DNA of 64,000 nucleotides from Gonapodya prolifera JEL478 (taxonomy: Eukaryota; Monoblepharomycota; Monoblepharidomycetes; Monoblepharidales; Gonapodyaceae). This document shows, one piece after another, positions 53,520-64,000 of the stretch (position 1 is the stretch's first letter; the number at the start of each line of letters is the position of its first letter). The DNA is taken from positions 861,650 through 925,649 of the forward strand of contig KQ965735.1 in the NCBI GenBank assembly GCA_001574975.1. Reading direction: 5' to 3'. The notes under the pieces were generated by a model. It worked only from the letters and a program-made list of their open reading frames with translations. It had not been told where the DNA came from and did not search any database. The position numbers and the translations under genes are program-made.

Positions 53520-55797
53520 ATGAATCAGTTAGGAACACCGCGATCGAATATCCCCCGGAGCTCGTCCAAGGAACACGCCATGAGCTCTCCTCAGAGGTGG
53601 ACACGATCGATTCCCACCCTCAATGTCAAACAACCCAGTGAATCCGCTCTCAACAATAGCGATTCGCCTTCTTTAGGATCTTTAGAGGGACCAAAGTCTG
53701 TAAGCGGATCAACGACCGTGCGCCGGCAGCAACCTTCACCAGTGGTGGGGGTCTTTCGGGAGGAGCCGATGGATTCGGACGAAATCGCCCCCGTCTCGGT
53801 GCGCGAACGCGTCGCACAGATTGAGCAAAGAATAAGGCGGATACGAGAAGAGGCTCAAGGATCGGGGCGCCATGTGATAAAGAAAGCTGGGGAGAAGGTT
53901 CACAACATCCGCAAGTGGCTATCGGAGCGGTCGAAACAAGCGCCTGTTGCAAGACAGGAGGATTTTTTAGTGGATCCGTCCCTTTCGTATGCAGAGGGTG
54001 TTCCAGCAATGTCTGATCCCAACGTTGTCACCACCAATGACGAAAACCGAATTTCAATCTATCCAATAAGCACGGACGGGAGACCCATGACGGTTGACGA
54101 CGCCCCTTCCGTTGCCGCGAAAATGAAGGTTTGGGTTGAAGATGTGCACACCGCGAGGAGTGTCTGCTCGTGGAACGAAAGTCAAAATGAAAAGAGCACA
54201 AAGACCTTGGAGCACTCTGAAGCTGCAACATCGGAACCAATGGTGAAGCTGGAGAAGGCACCACAAGACTCGGGATTTGTCATCACATACCAACTTGGAC
54301 ACCCAGGAGACTTCTCTCTTCATGTCGAGCTCGAAGGAAAGGAGGTCGCAGGGTCTCCGTTCCCGCTTGTATCAACAGGGTATACCGATCCGGAGCAGGT
54401 TCAACGGATTGAACATGTCGCTGACAGCACTGGCAAGGAAAATGCAAAAGTTGTCCGTCTAAACAAAGAGTGGACAAAGGGAGCTTCTGGTGTGCAAGGA
54501 GATGTGGACGTTTGCTTTCTGGTGAGTGCATTTTTAAGGAACAAAACGTTCTTGCTGACACCGTTTGCCAAAAGTAGATAGATGCAACAGAGTCAATGGA
54601 AAGGTACATTGACGAAGTCAAGCGGAACTTGCAAACCATCGCAGCAAAGCTTACTGAGCAGGCGAGGGAGGTATGTGCACGAACTGGTATTCAACTGGAG
54701 TTGATAAACCTGATACAAAGGGAACGGGGTAACTAAAAGTGGTACCCAGAAGCTACAATCCGATTCGCAACAGTTTCATACCGCGATCACGACAAAGACA
54801 TCCAATATGAGCGAACTGGTCTCCCTGACAAACTTTGCGTCGCTGTTCAGCCGTTCTCCGAAGACGCCAGCATAATTGAGAACAGTTTGGCAAGCTTAAA
54901 AGCTGCAAGTGGGGACGATTTCGCCGAGGCAGTTGAAGATGCTCTTTCGATCCTCCCCGAATTGCCCTGGAACCCCGTCGCTGCAAAATGGTGAGTCAGA
55001 TATGACGTTGCCCGGCGAGAGAGTTGAAATTTTATTGATACCATGCGAGGTTGTAGCGTAATCTGGATCGGTGATGCTTGTTGTCACGGCTGGGTGAAAA
55101 AAGTCAAATCTTCTGGTCCTCTCCAAACTCTGAAAGGGTTAGATTTTTTCCCAGAAGGTTTGCTCTTCAAGTTTGAGTTCTTGTTTGCACGCCCCTTACC
55201 CGTCTAATATTCCACTTTCCTCCAGGCTGTCCATGTGGAGTGGTGTGGGAAGATGCCTTGGATGGTTGTCGTACTATGGGTATCCACATCGCAGCGTGCC
55301 ACACCCTCCCTTCGACTAAAAACATGAGCGCTGTGCAAAAATCGCTCATCTGTGTGAACAGGCTGTTCTTTAACAAAGTTGCTGATCGCACCAGTGGACG
55401 GTACATACCACTCACTGATGCGAAACTCCTTCCAATGATTACACTGAATCACGCGCTGACTGTGCTTGATGTCATGCGTTTGCAAGAGGCTGTGGCTTTA
55501 GTGGCTGTTTCGAGAGGTGCCGACCTTGGGCAAATTGCTCACGTAACTGGAAGACAAGGGTTCATTCACAAAATTATAAATGAGCTTGGCTACAAAACAC
55601 GCAAATCTGTCTCAGATGGAAAATCGCTCCGTCTATCGTTTGAGGAGGTGACACTACAGGATATTAATGATGCCGTGACGGGAATGAGGAAGTTCATGCG
55701 CGCATGTCTTGCTCGTCCATGTGAAGAGCCTGTCGGACAAGCAGAGGAACTCCTCCACTTGTTCATTGCGGCAATTGATATTCTCACATTACAATAA
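53520..55797 (+). CDS. Filamin-repeat plus VWA-domain protein
   Basis: Five exons (53520-54521, 54578-54670, 54740-54990, 55057-55157, 55226-55797) give 672 residues. The first 230 residues are polar, with a basic coiled segment (RERVAQIEQRIRRIREEAQ). Residues 240-290 resemble a filamin (ABP280) repeat: ITYQLGHPGDFSLHVEL, EVAGSPFPL. Directly after it comes a von Willebrand A domain of the type found in VwkA/alpha-kinase-associated proteins: DVCFLIDATESM (MIDAS-like D-x-T-x-S at 336-340), IRFATVSYRDHDKD, ASGDDFAEAVEDALS, CVIWIGDACCHG, then GCPCGVVWEDALDGCRTMGI. No kinase domain follows; the C-terminus is helical. In related proteins this VWA core binds partners through a metal ion. The start overlaps nothing: SEC63 stops 131 bp upstream. 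Cytoskeletal or signalling role inferred. Confidence 0.72.
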
Positions 55798-56714
55798 CTA
55801 TTATGCAACATTTGTATTTCAACAAAGCCGTTTACAGAACACATTAAACACGCACAAAGAAGTTTCCACTGTGTTATGCTGCATCAAAATCGACAGCGCC
55901 TGAAACAACACAGACAGGTTAGTGTGCTGATGCACTGGACGCTTGCGCAACTCACAGCCGACTTGACAAAAATCCGCCGTACTACGCTCGAAGTGTCAAA
56001 AACATGCGCCTCTTCGCCTCGATGGGTGTTCACTTCAATTCCCGCCTTCATGTGGAAACATCGATCCTTTCTCCGCGTGACGCTCACCGCTCAAAACAAA
56101 ACTTACCGCTCCGATTTAAGCATTGAACGACTTATATTGATCGCGCGTTACCCCAAACGTCCGCACACCCAATATTTGTTTCAAAGGATATAGTGCAAAG
56201 AGGGAACTGGGCATCGGAACGGGTCAAGATTAGTGTGTGTCGAAGCCAGTGTGAGCTGCTCCTCCAAAAGTCACATCGAACCTTTTTGGGGCAAAAGTCC
56301 ATCAAATACGCAGCAGCACAAGAAATACCACGAAGCCACAGACAGGCCTCTCGTCTGATCTTTTCGGCAATTTCGTCCTCGAGCTGTCGAATTGATCGAA
56401 GCCTCAGACGCACTCTATCAATAAAAGCGCCCTGGTGCAATGAGTTCGATACAGTGAGAGGCGATATTGCTGGTTTTCGGTGCAATCGAGGTCGAAGGCC
56501 GTTGAAATCAGAGTTCAGAGTTCTGACTCGAATTCATTCCAATTTTCACGACCCCACTTACAGAGAGTCCCGTTCCACCAGCCCATCTAAAGGTTGCATA
56601 CCGAATGTGTCACCCGAACAGCGCTAGCAAGCACCCGGAAGAAGAATGGCGAATGGTGAATCTGGAGATGTGTGCTGTGGTCACCTCTGTCCATCAACCC
56701 AGTTTTCGCTTCTG
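55798..56714. other. Intergenic; one unassigned minus-strand frame
   Basis: A 117-codon minus-strand frame (56132-56485) includes SIRQLEDEIAEKIRREACLW and several Cys; it looks moderately protein-like but I cannot assign it or find a second exon. The remainder shows nothing. The promoter of the dCMP deaminase gene should lie at the 3' end. Confidence 0.35.
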
Positions 56715-57917
56715 ATGCTGGTAGCGATTTGTGGACCAACCTGTTCGGGCAAAACAAGTGTCGCTGACTTTTTGGTCAATCAACTCAATTTCGAGAGGCT
56801 GCTGCTTCTGAGTCCACATGCAAATCTCGAGTACAGCGTAAACCAAATCTCCCAGAATGGCACGTTGAAGGGACAAGAGACGGGCCCAGATGATGTCGAT
56901 GGCAGGAAAACTGACGCACTACCCCGAACCTTTAAGTCATGTGCGGAAATAGTTGAATATGTCATGGCTGATGGGAATTGGGGCCGAAAAATGGTTGTGG
57001 ACTCCCTTCGGAACGTCCGAGCGCTGGACGCGTTCCGGCGACGACCTTTCTTTCTCCTTATCGGTGTTGATGCGCCCATTCAGCTGCGCTATAATCGTTA
57101 TGCTCAACGATTTGAGAAAGGCGAGGTCCCGATGACGTTGCAAGACTTTGTCAATGGGGATTACGCACAGTTCGTCGATGTGCATCGCATGCTGCATAGT
57201 GCTGATCTTCGTATTTTAAATACGACGTCCAGCAGTGAGGCTTTTTCAAGCCATCTTGAGAATTTGAACATCGCAAGTAGGTACTTTTGGATATAGAAAA
57301 GCTCACGACGATTGTGACTTTGATATGCCGTGACAGACCCAGATCGGCTTCGTCCAAGCTGGGACACATACTTTATGTTGCTATCATTCCTTGCGGCGCG
57401 CCGGTCAAATTGCATGAAGCGTCGCGTGGGGTGTATTGTCGTCCGCGACAAGCGAGTCATCGCAACGGGATACAACGGCACTCCACGAGGAGTTCGAAAC
57501 TGCAACGAAGGCGGGTGTGCGCGCTGCAACGACTCGGGAGTCGTCTCCGGGGCAGGGTTGGACACCTGCTTGTGCTTACATGCGGAGGAGAACGCGCTCC
57601 TCGAAGCTGGGAGAGAAAGAATTGAATCTAGGTTGGCCGAAGGCGCGCCGACGGTTCTCTATTGCAATACGTGTCCCTGCCTTGGGTGCGCCAAGAAGAT
57701 TGTGCAAGTTGGGATAAAGGAGGTGGTTTATGCCCAAGAATACAAAATGGACGAGATGACCAAGAGCCTCCTGATGGAAGCTGGTGTGAGCCTTCGCTGT
57801 CATAAAATCCCCGAAGAGTCTTTTTGGATCGACGAAGGAGGGTCTCTTGGTGCCGCAGAATTAATAGAAAATAGCCTGGGTGGCATTGCATGGGCTCTGG
57901 AAGCGCGAATAGGATAA
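56715..57917 (+). CDS. DCD1: Deoxycytidylate (dCMP) deaminase with N-terminal P-loop domain
   Basis: Two exons, 56715-57276 and 57337-57917, give 380 residues. I start at 56715 because MLVAICGPTCSGKTS then begins directly with a nucleoside-kinase-like P-loop domain; an in-frame ATG at 56646 would add 23 residues. The N-terminal domain (about 1-185) resembles the degenerate kinase half seen in fungal dCMP deaminases. The deaminase half begins RPSWDTYFMLLSFLAARRSNCMKRRVG and has the zinc site: HAEENALLE near residue 269 (His ligand and catalytic Glu) and TCPCLGCAKKI (two Cys ligands). It also has GYNGTPRGV and the CNEGGC...C group typical of dCMP deaminases. It converts dCMP to dUMP, feeding thymidylate synthesis, and is usually regulated by dCTP and dTTP. 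Confidence 0.93.
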
Positions 57918-58346
57918 CAGAACTATTATAATATTCGAATAATGAAGTCAATGCAAGCCCTGTACGTCAATTCTCAAGCGTCCAGGATTCTTTCTAGATT
58001 GCTACTCGAAGGAACATCTCGAACAGTACCTAAACTATCGCGAAGCACTTGATTGTGGCCCAACACTCGCAACACCTTGAGGAAGAGGTGGAACCGTACC
58101 CTTGCCCACAGCGACGAAATCTTCTGTTCCGGCTGCACGCTGAGGCGGTCGAAGCTTTGGATCTCACAAAGGTCAAAACACCGATGGGTTGTGTCAACCT
58201 GTTAAACTCACTCGTCTCATAGCTTGCGTAATCTTCGAGACTCCAGAAGTCGGAACAAAAGGAGGAGCAAGAGGAATTCCTTGCCGAGGGTCTGCGTCTT
58301 GGGGATATAGCCGGACTTGCCCAATGACAATATCGCTATGTTTCTG
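57918..58346. other. Convergent intergenic region
   Basis: Between the deaminase stop and the 3' end of the coiled-coil gene. No gene or repeat recognised. Confidence 0.5.
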
Positions 58347-61300
58347 TCAGGAAGGCGACTCGTCAGTTGGAGCAGAAATGAAACTGTATTCAAGAAAGGG
58401 CACCTCTGCAGACCCATCCCGTCTGGGTTGTCTTCCCGTAGGTGAATATAAAACCGGTTTAACGAGAGCCCCGAGTCCGTCTTCCGCTGAAGCACTCCCC
58501 CGATTTCGATCGCCACCACTTGTCAATGGGTCCATCTGGCCCGCTACGTCATTTGTCAAATTATGAAGTCTGAGATCTTGGGGCGTCTCTCCGTACAGAA
58601 CGTTGTCATGTTGAGGATCAGTGGTGTTCCCAGTGTCCCTCAATTTGGAGTACAACGATATCATCGTCCAAGGTCCGGGTGCGTCAACTGAAGTTACTCC
58701 CGATCCATCAAGCTCGGGAACATAATTCACACGCCTAAACTCCCCAGTTGTAAAAGCTCTACTCAGCGTTTTGAAGCGCCGTAGGTAGCTTTGCGTGGGA
58801 GACTGTGAGTGCAGGAATAACTTCGAATTGTTGATTGACGACTTACGCAAAGCCCCTCTCCAATTCCATTCTCTCCGTTTCCTCAATTTCCGATTGTTTT
58901 TTATCCATGTCACCATAAGCCATGCCACCGGTACCACTCTTTGCGCTTCCAGCAGAGCTAGAACGTCGTGCGTGATGCAACCTTTTTGACTTGTCTCCAC
59001 CTAGTGCAGGTTTTGCATCCGTGGGCTCCGGTATGTGAATTTTGACCACTTTGCCCTGGTTGAACAAGTCAGATTTTGGATCTCGCGTTGCTTGCCCAGA
59101 GACCAGGCTTTTCGAAGGTGAGCTAAAAGTGTCTCGTGTACTTGAAGAAGAGCGATTGTGGTTCGCTTGCAGGGAGTGAAGATGCTTGGCTCTTTCACGC
59201 CTTGTTGCGCGTGCACGGCTCGACAGAAAATGTTCAAACGTTTGTGTCTGATATTTGGGGGGGTGGGTGGGTGGGTGGGGTGTTGGTTGTGACCCAATTG
59301 TCATATAGAAGAGCCACTTACCATATTTACGTACTCTTCATTTCTCCTCGACACTTCTTTCTCCAGGTACAATATGAATCGGTCCTTTTCTTTCAGTCGT
59401 TTTGATGAGCTCTGAAGGTCGTTCGAGACATCCTCATACTTAATTGACAGCTCAGTATATTGATTTTGCAAATCAATCGTGTCCTAGAAGCGTATGTGTC
59501 AACATTTCGTTTCAGACGTGCATATTCCTCTTGCTTACCCTTGATATACGCTTGAGCATGCTATCGATTCCGTTGCCAGCTTCACCCTTAGCATCCAGGT
59601 TCAACCGAATCACCTTATGTCGAAGGTGTTCCTTTTCTCGAACAAGCGTGGCATTTCTCTCTAGCATCTCTGAAATTTTTCCTTCATAGTCCTTCTCGCG
59701 TTTCACCCAACTGTCCTCCTTCTCTGCGTAGTTTTTGGCACGTGCGTCAAGCAGGCTCTGTGACTCCTTGATTCGTGATTCCAGCACTTTTATGTGAGCC
59801 TGTAGCTTTTCACACTTGTTTTCCAATGAGGAATTCTGTCGCTGAAGAAGCTGAATGAGTGATTTTGCTTCGGATTCTTGGTCGGACTTGAGACGTTCAA
59901 GCTCTCTGATATGATCTCGTCGCAGATTTTCCATGTCCTTGGCACAGCGTGATCCGAATAAGATTAGCTGCGATTAATACTTTGGGTAACATGTGGCTCA
60001 CCACTTCGTGTTTTTGCATAAGCGTTTGCAAATCTGATCCTTCAATAAGGTTCATAATTTTTGCATCTTTCGCCACCATCATATCAGCGTAGAATTTGTC
60101 CTTGGCCTGGATTACGTAACTATATCACGGCAGAATTCCTTGTAAGAATCACGTCATTTGCACGGGCGCTTCAGAACCCACAGGATTTCTTGCTCATATC
60201 TTGATGCCTGTGAGGTGAGCTCTTCCTCCAGCTTCGCCACTTCGGCATTGAATAAAAACTCGGACATTGCTCGATACTCCTCGAACTCTGCTTGCATACT
60301 GTACAGTACCCCTTCATACTCCTTTGTGAGGCGTTTTCGCTCTGCAAAGTCCGACGCTCGATGGGCTTCTAGCTGCGACTTGAGAGATGCGTATTGTGCA
60401 GCTTGGGTTGCCTTGTAAGTTTCGTGTTCCAATCGGGTAGTGTTGATGAACGCCGCGTAATCGCTGCGAACAGAGTCTATAAGCTTTACAGTAATAATGT
60501 TAGGAGATTGAGGAAGTAGGCATCACAGCAATGTAACATTCGAAACCCACCGCCTCCATGCCCTGCAGCTCCCCTTGAAGTTCGTTGTGTCTCATATTAG
60601 CATCTGTTGCAACTTCGACCACTTGCTTTCTAAGCGACCGGACAGTTTCTTCGCTCTCCACGAGCTGCTTCTTTAAGTTCGTGACCACTGCTGACGTATC
60701 TTCAGTATCCGTCGACTGCTTCGGTCTTTTCGATTTCCGGCTGGGTGTCATCGCATCATCTTGAGTTGATTCCTCTTCGTCTTCGGAATCAGCAGAGCCG
60801 TTGGAATGGAGCATTATCAACTCGCCCTGCTCTCGCCGGAGTTGCGCGACTTGCTCTTCAAGATCTCGGATCTCCCGCTCGGACTGCTCCGCGCCACTCT
60901 GGTACTGAAGGATCGTTGCCTTAGAATTGTCCAGTTCACTTTGAAGCTGTTGTAGTTCATTATTTCGTCGATCCAGAATGAGCAAAGCCTCCTCGAGTTG
61001 CTTGGAAAGTGACGCTATTCCAGGATTGGAATGCGAGGTGGTTGAGCTTTGAGGACGTTTCGAGGATTTATCCTTAACATCGAAAATGAAATAAGTGACG
61101 AATACCGCACTCGCGTCCTTTAAAGGAAGCGGCTGAAAACACTGCACATAATATTTCTCATCCTCCATCATGTATCCAGTCACACAAATCGACTCCCATT
61201 TCAGTTCACAGCGAGGTAGTTCGAGACCTGATATCGCTTGGGAAGGAAACTCACCAGAGTAGAAGTGCCTGGTCTTGTTTTGTTGTCGACGTTGACATTG

Positions 61301-61535
61301 CGCTGTTCCAGCTTTTGCTTCAGCTCTCGAATTTCTTCCTCTGCGTCTTCGTAGAGAGTAGATTTGTCATAAAGCTATCTCCGTTAAGATTAGATGCGTG
61401 ATATTGATTCGCAGTGTTGTTTCCTGCCGCACGAACCTCCCGCGAAAGGGCATTGAACCGGGCTCTGATTTCATTGTTCTCTCGGAAGAGTTGTTGCAAG
61501 AGGTCCGACTCGGCCTTCGTGCCGAATCCATCCAT
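58347..61535 (-). CDS. Long coiled-coil protein, possibly centrosomal or flagellar
   Basis: A multi-exon gene. A suitable start is MDGFGTKAESDLLQQLFREN at 61535. A small globular-looking part follows (CELKWESICVTGYMMEDEKY, VFVTYFIFDVKDKS, near 61200-61070). Then heptad-rich coiled coil runs to about 59000: SKQLEEALLILDRRNNELQQ, REIRDLEEQVAQLRREQGEL, KQLVESEETVRSLRKQV, EHETYKATQAAQYASLKSQL, EYEGVLYSMQAEFEEYRAMS, MENLRRDHIRELERLKSDQE and KNYAEKEDSWVKREKDYEGK. The tail is Ser/Arg-rich, and the last exon ends at 58347 with ISAPTDESPS. Introns are short. I cannot name the family. A zoosporic fungus keeps centriole and flagellum proteins of this kind, so that role is a guess; a generic structural coiled coil is the alternative. 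Confidence 0.6.
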
Positions 61536-62012
61536 TCCGGTCCAGTCGTGGAGGCTTGCAGGTTTTGCCGCTTCGGGTGAAATAGTCGCACAGCAACTCT
61601 CGTTCCTCCCCCTCTCTCATCCCTTTCTCAGCCATCCAGGGGAATACATCGGACAAACATTCCGCGAGCTCCATGCGGTCATGCTCACCTTGGGCTTTAC
61701 TTGGCAACACCTGATGGCGTTGGAAAGATCGAGGCATGTATGACAGAGGATTTTTTCCTAACCCAATACCGAGGATGAGCAGCCATCAAAGAATTTCTGT
61801 GTTGACCTGGAACTCTTTAGGCTGTATTCGGAAGAATTGAAGCATAATGTGTTGATTTCGAGACAAGCCATGCTGCGATGAATGCTACTCGCACGGCGAG
61901 CTCTCTCAAACAAAAGGTAACTTCAAATGATGATGTAAGATTATTAAGAATAATATATTCCTATTGCCCAATTGGTTTATTGTGGCGCCCATTCACCCCC
62001 TCCACGAACCCG
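61536..62012. other. Upstream of coiled-coil gene
   Basis: Contains the coiled-coil gene's presumed leader. A minus-strand frame upstream (61471-61737) could be an additional 5' exon (MELAECLSDVFPWMAEKG), but the joint is not clear. CpGs are normal up to 62012. Confidence 0.4.
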
Positions 62013-63435
62013 ACATCCACACTTTTAATCAATCACTGCCAGGTACTCAGGAAAAGCACATTTTGTGAGACTTGAGTGTGAAGGACCATTTGGAAATTGG
62101 AAGCCCCAAAGTCTAGTTACACATTATGCACCTACTCTGGGTGTTTGGTGTAAACAACTCCACAGTGTTATGATAGAGCTAAGAGGTATGCTCAGAAGGA
62201 CTTGCACACCCATGTAATGGCAAAACTTTCCCTTTCTCAGGCATCCTGACCCTTAGCCCTCCACTGGCATAAGCAACCATGTACTCCTTGCCAATATTTT
62301 CCCTTTGGGCAAGTTCCTCCCTGATTGCTTTCCTTGATATGTCTGTCTGCACAATAAACTTCCTGCTTAGGTCAACCTGCCAAGCAAGGTGTCAACATTT
62401 TGCTCCTTCCCATTTCCACTTGATATCCTTATGTGTCAACTGCCACAGGTCACAAGATATCTTGGCAGAGGCCTCTACAAAGTGCTTATAGTAACACACA
62501 ATGTGCAAATGTTGCTTTAGTTCTGTGATGCTGCATAGTTCATAGTTCATACATAATGCTATCAACCTTCTTTGGGTCCATCATGATCTCTCCATTGTAT
62601 GTAACCACATATCCCAGTTTGGCTTTATGCAGACAGCTTATGACATTTTCATTCTTGCAAACATGCTGTTCACTGGTGCACAAGAAGATGATAACCTCAT
62701 CATGGCAAACAAGGCAGATGACCCACTAAATACAGTTCAAATTACTTTCCTAAGTATTTGGACTGTAGTGGGGACCTTGGTGAGACCAATTATGAAAGGC
62801 ATTTGAATGAGTACAAAGAGGGCATTCAGTAATAACTGCTGTTTTCAGAATGTCTTTATGGCAATGGGAATGATTAAATAGCCCATTAAACTATCTGGCA
62901 TGCAGATATAACTGCTTCCTTTTCAGTGAGTAAAGTCCCAAGTCCATTTTTGGCAAGGGATATTGGTCATTAATTGTGACTTTACTCTTTTTACAATTGT
63001 TCATACAAAATCTAATCTTCTAGTCTTTCTTTGGCACTAAAACTACTTGAGATGCCCCACAGCCCATAGTCTTCACAAGCAGATCTGTGCTGGACCATAT
63101 TGGCAACTGTTTTTTTATAACCAGCAGGGCCTTTAGGGTGTGTCACAGTTCATCTGTGGTGAGGTTTAACCAGTGTTTAAGGCAGGCCACCAGTTTGTGG
63201 GTGGGGGCTGGTGGCACCCAGTAGCCAAATTTTCCAACTTTGAACTGCCATCCCACCTTGTTGTATGATGGTTCAGAGCAGAAAGTGAGCTAAATATGAT
63301 TGTATCACTGTGCAATTTGTCTCTGTATAAATTTTCTCCTGCCCCCACCAGTGGTGTTGGAGGATTGCTGTTTTGGTGCATTTTTTCTGACTTCAAACCA
63401 CCTGTCAAGGTCAACAAGCAACACTAGAGAGGTTG
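62013..63435 (-). mobile_element. Ty3/gypsy retrotransposon remnant (RT-RNase H), CpG-free
   Basis: Read on the minus strand with frame changes and stops, the order of pieces is that of a Ty3/gypsy pol: VVLVPKKD near 63030, VTINDQYPLPKMD near 62970, an HDEVIIFLCTSEQH segment where the catalytic Y-x-D-D-I box should be (near 62690), GEIMMDPKKVDSI near 62590, and an RNase-H-like start (VYCADRHIKESNQ) near 62350. No LTRs, gag or integrase were seen. The element is dead. The whole 1,423-bp segment lacks any CG dinucleotide, while flanking DNA is rich in them: the last CG before it is at 62011-62012 and the next at 63436-63437. This is the mark of loss of methylated cytosines by deamination. Confidence 0.8.
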
Positions 63436-63534
63436 CGCAGCACATTTTATTTTCACAATTGTAATTTGGAAAATGAAATTCAAGCCTGCACCTTGCGCCA
63501 GCCCAGCACACACAAATCCAGCGCACACCAAACC

Positions 63535-64000
63535 ATGCAAGACAATTTGTCTGACTCGTCCGATTCTGACGCGGGGACACGTGCTGCGATGCAATCGAAT
63601 AGGAGGCGCCGGCGTATGGCGGTGTCGATCCTCCTCTCCCAGCTGGAGCGGATGATACCACCGGAGAGGCCATTCTACCCGGACGCGAGGCTTGATTTGA
63701 ATGCCATGTCGAACGCAGACTGCTTATTTAATTTTCGGTGAGTTCTGGTGGGAATTGTTGCTTGGGCGGACAGGATTGGTGCTCAAACTAGTCGAGCGCA
63801 GTTTCGAAAAGGACGACATTCTCCGTCTCTGGACAGCTCTGGAGCTTCCTGCAGTGATTGTTCTGGAAGAACGCCATAAGTTTCTTGGTGTGGAGGCGCT
63901 CTGTGTGCTTCTGAAGCGGCTGGCGTTCCCAAATCGCCTCTCGGACCTCTCGCCAACATTTGGTCGCTCACCCAGTGAACTGTCGCGGATTGTGTCGTAT
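63535..64000 (+). mobile_element. PIF/Harbinger-type DDE transposase gene, 5' part only
   Basis: Exon 1 starts at 63535 (MQDNLSDSSDSDAGTRAAM) and has a basic RRRRR block and SILLSQLERMIPPERPFY. It ends LFNF at a GTGAGT donor at about 63739. A roughly 70-bp intron leads to exon 2 (RFEKDDILRLWTALELP), then GVEALCVLLKRLAFPNRL, SDLSPTFGRSPSELSRIV, running off the window. This matches the N-terminal region common to fungal Harbinger-like DDE proteins: an R-F-x-K-x-D-I/L motif, E-x-L-C-x-L-L-x-R-L-A-x-P-x-R, F-G-R-S-x-S-x-x-S. The DDE residues would lie past the window end. No frame breaks are seen, and CpG is normal, unlike the neighbouring gypsy remnant, so this copy looks young or domesticated. 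Confidence 0.75.

Noticed and set aside
62279-62491. Short plus-strand open frame in the CpG-free segment
   Set aside because: It is antisense to the recognisable gypsy RNase H remnant.

Overview
The window reads as nuclear DNA of an early-diverging, probably zoosporic (chytrid-like) fungus. Genes lie on both strands and are split by many short GT-AG introns, mostly 35-110 bp, with a few of 380-510 bp. Typical fungal genes are present: an ATP sulfurylase with the fungal inactive APS-kinase-like tail, a Pkr1-type V-ATPase assembly factor and a SulP permease. Two genes are not expected in Dikarya: a complete selenocysteine elongation factor (eEFSEC) and a condensin II subunit G2. Selenocysteine use is known, as I recall, from a few early-branching fungi including Gonapodya, so a Gonapodya-like organism is a reasonable but unproven guess. 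All exon boundaries were worked out by eye from splice signals, reading frame and remembered family motifs.

Layout. 0.8-2.8 kb (-): exonuclease-fold Gfd2-like gene. 4.7-5.9 kb (+): TMEM242-like membrane protein. 6.4-7.8 kb (-): short-chain dehydrogenase. 8.4-10.2 kb: repeats. 10.3-10.7 kb (+): small secreted Cys protein. 11.5-16.2 kb (+): secreted alpha-carbonic anhydrase followed by a SulP/SLC26 anion transporter. 16.4-24.0 kb: condensin II G2 (-) and eEFSEC (+), head to head. 24.1-30.2 kb (-): prenylcysteine-oxidase-like, RPAP1, Pkr1. 30.5-35.7 kb (+): ATP sulfurylase, nucleolin. 35.8-38.5 kb (-): ARID2/RSC9-like remodeller subunit. 39.1-43.0 kb: an unknown gene, a decayed partial nucleolin copy and the second copy of the dispersed repeat. 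43.2-49.0 kb: unknown low-complexity gene, degenerate MYND-like gene, frame-broken C-type-lectin-like gene. 49.6-57.9 kb (+): SEC63, filamin/VWA protein, dCMP deaminase. 58.3-61.5 kb (-): long coiled-coil protein. 62.0-63.4 kb: a Ty3/gypsy remnant without one CpG. 63.5 kb to the end (+): start of a Harbinger-type transposase gene.

Functional themes. Anion and sulfur supply is represented by the SulP transporter, ATP sulfurylase and the adjacent secreted carbonic anhydrase. Core nuclear functions are represented by condensin II, RPAP1, the PBAF/RSC-like subunit, nucleolin and dCMP deaminase. Secretory-pathway functions are represented by SEC63 and Pkr1. The accessory blocks (8-10 kb, 39-49 kb, 62-64 kb) hold repeats, decaying duplicates and transposon sequence. 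The observations I rate highest are eEFSEC and condensin II G2 in a fungus and sharing one roughly 100-bp promoter, the CpG-free retroelement, and the carbonic anhydrase/SulP pair.
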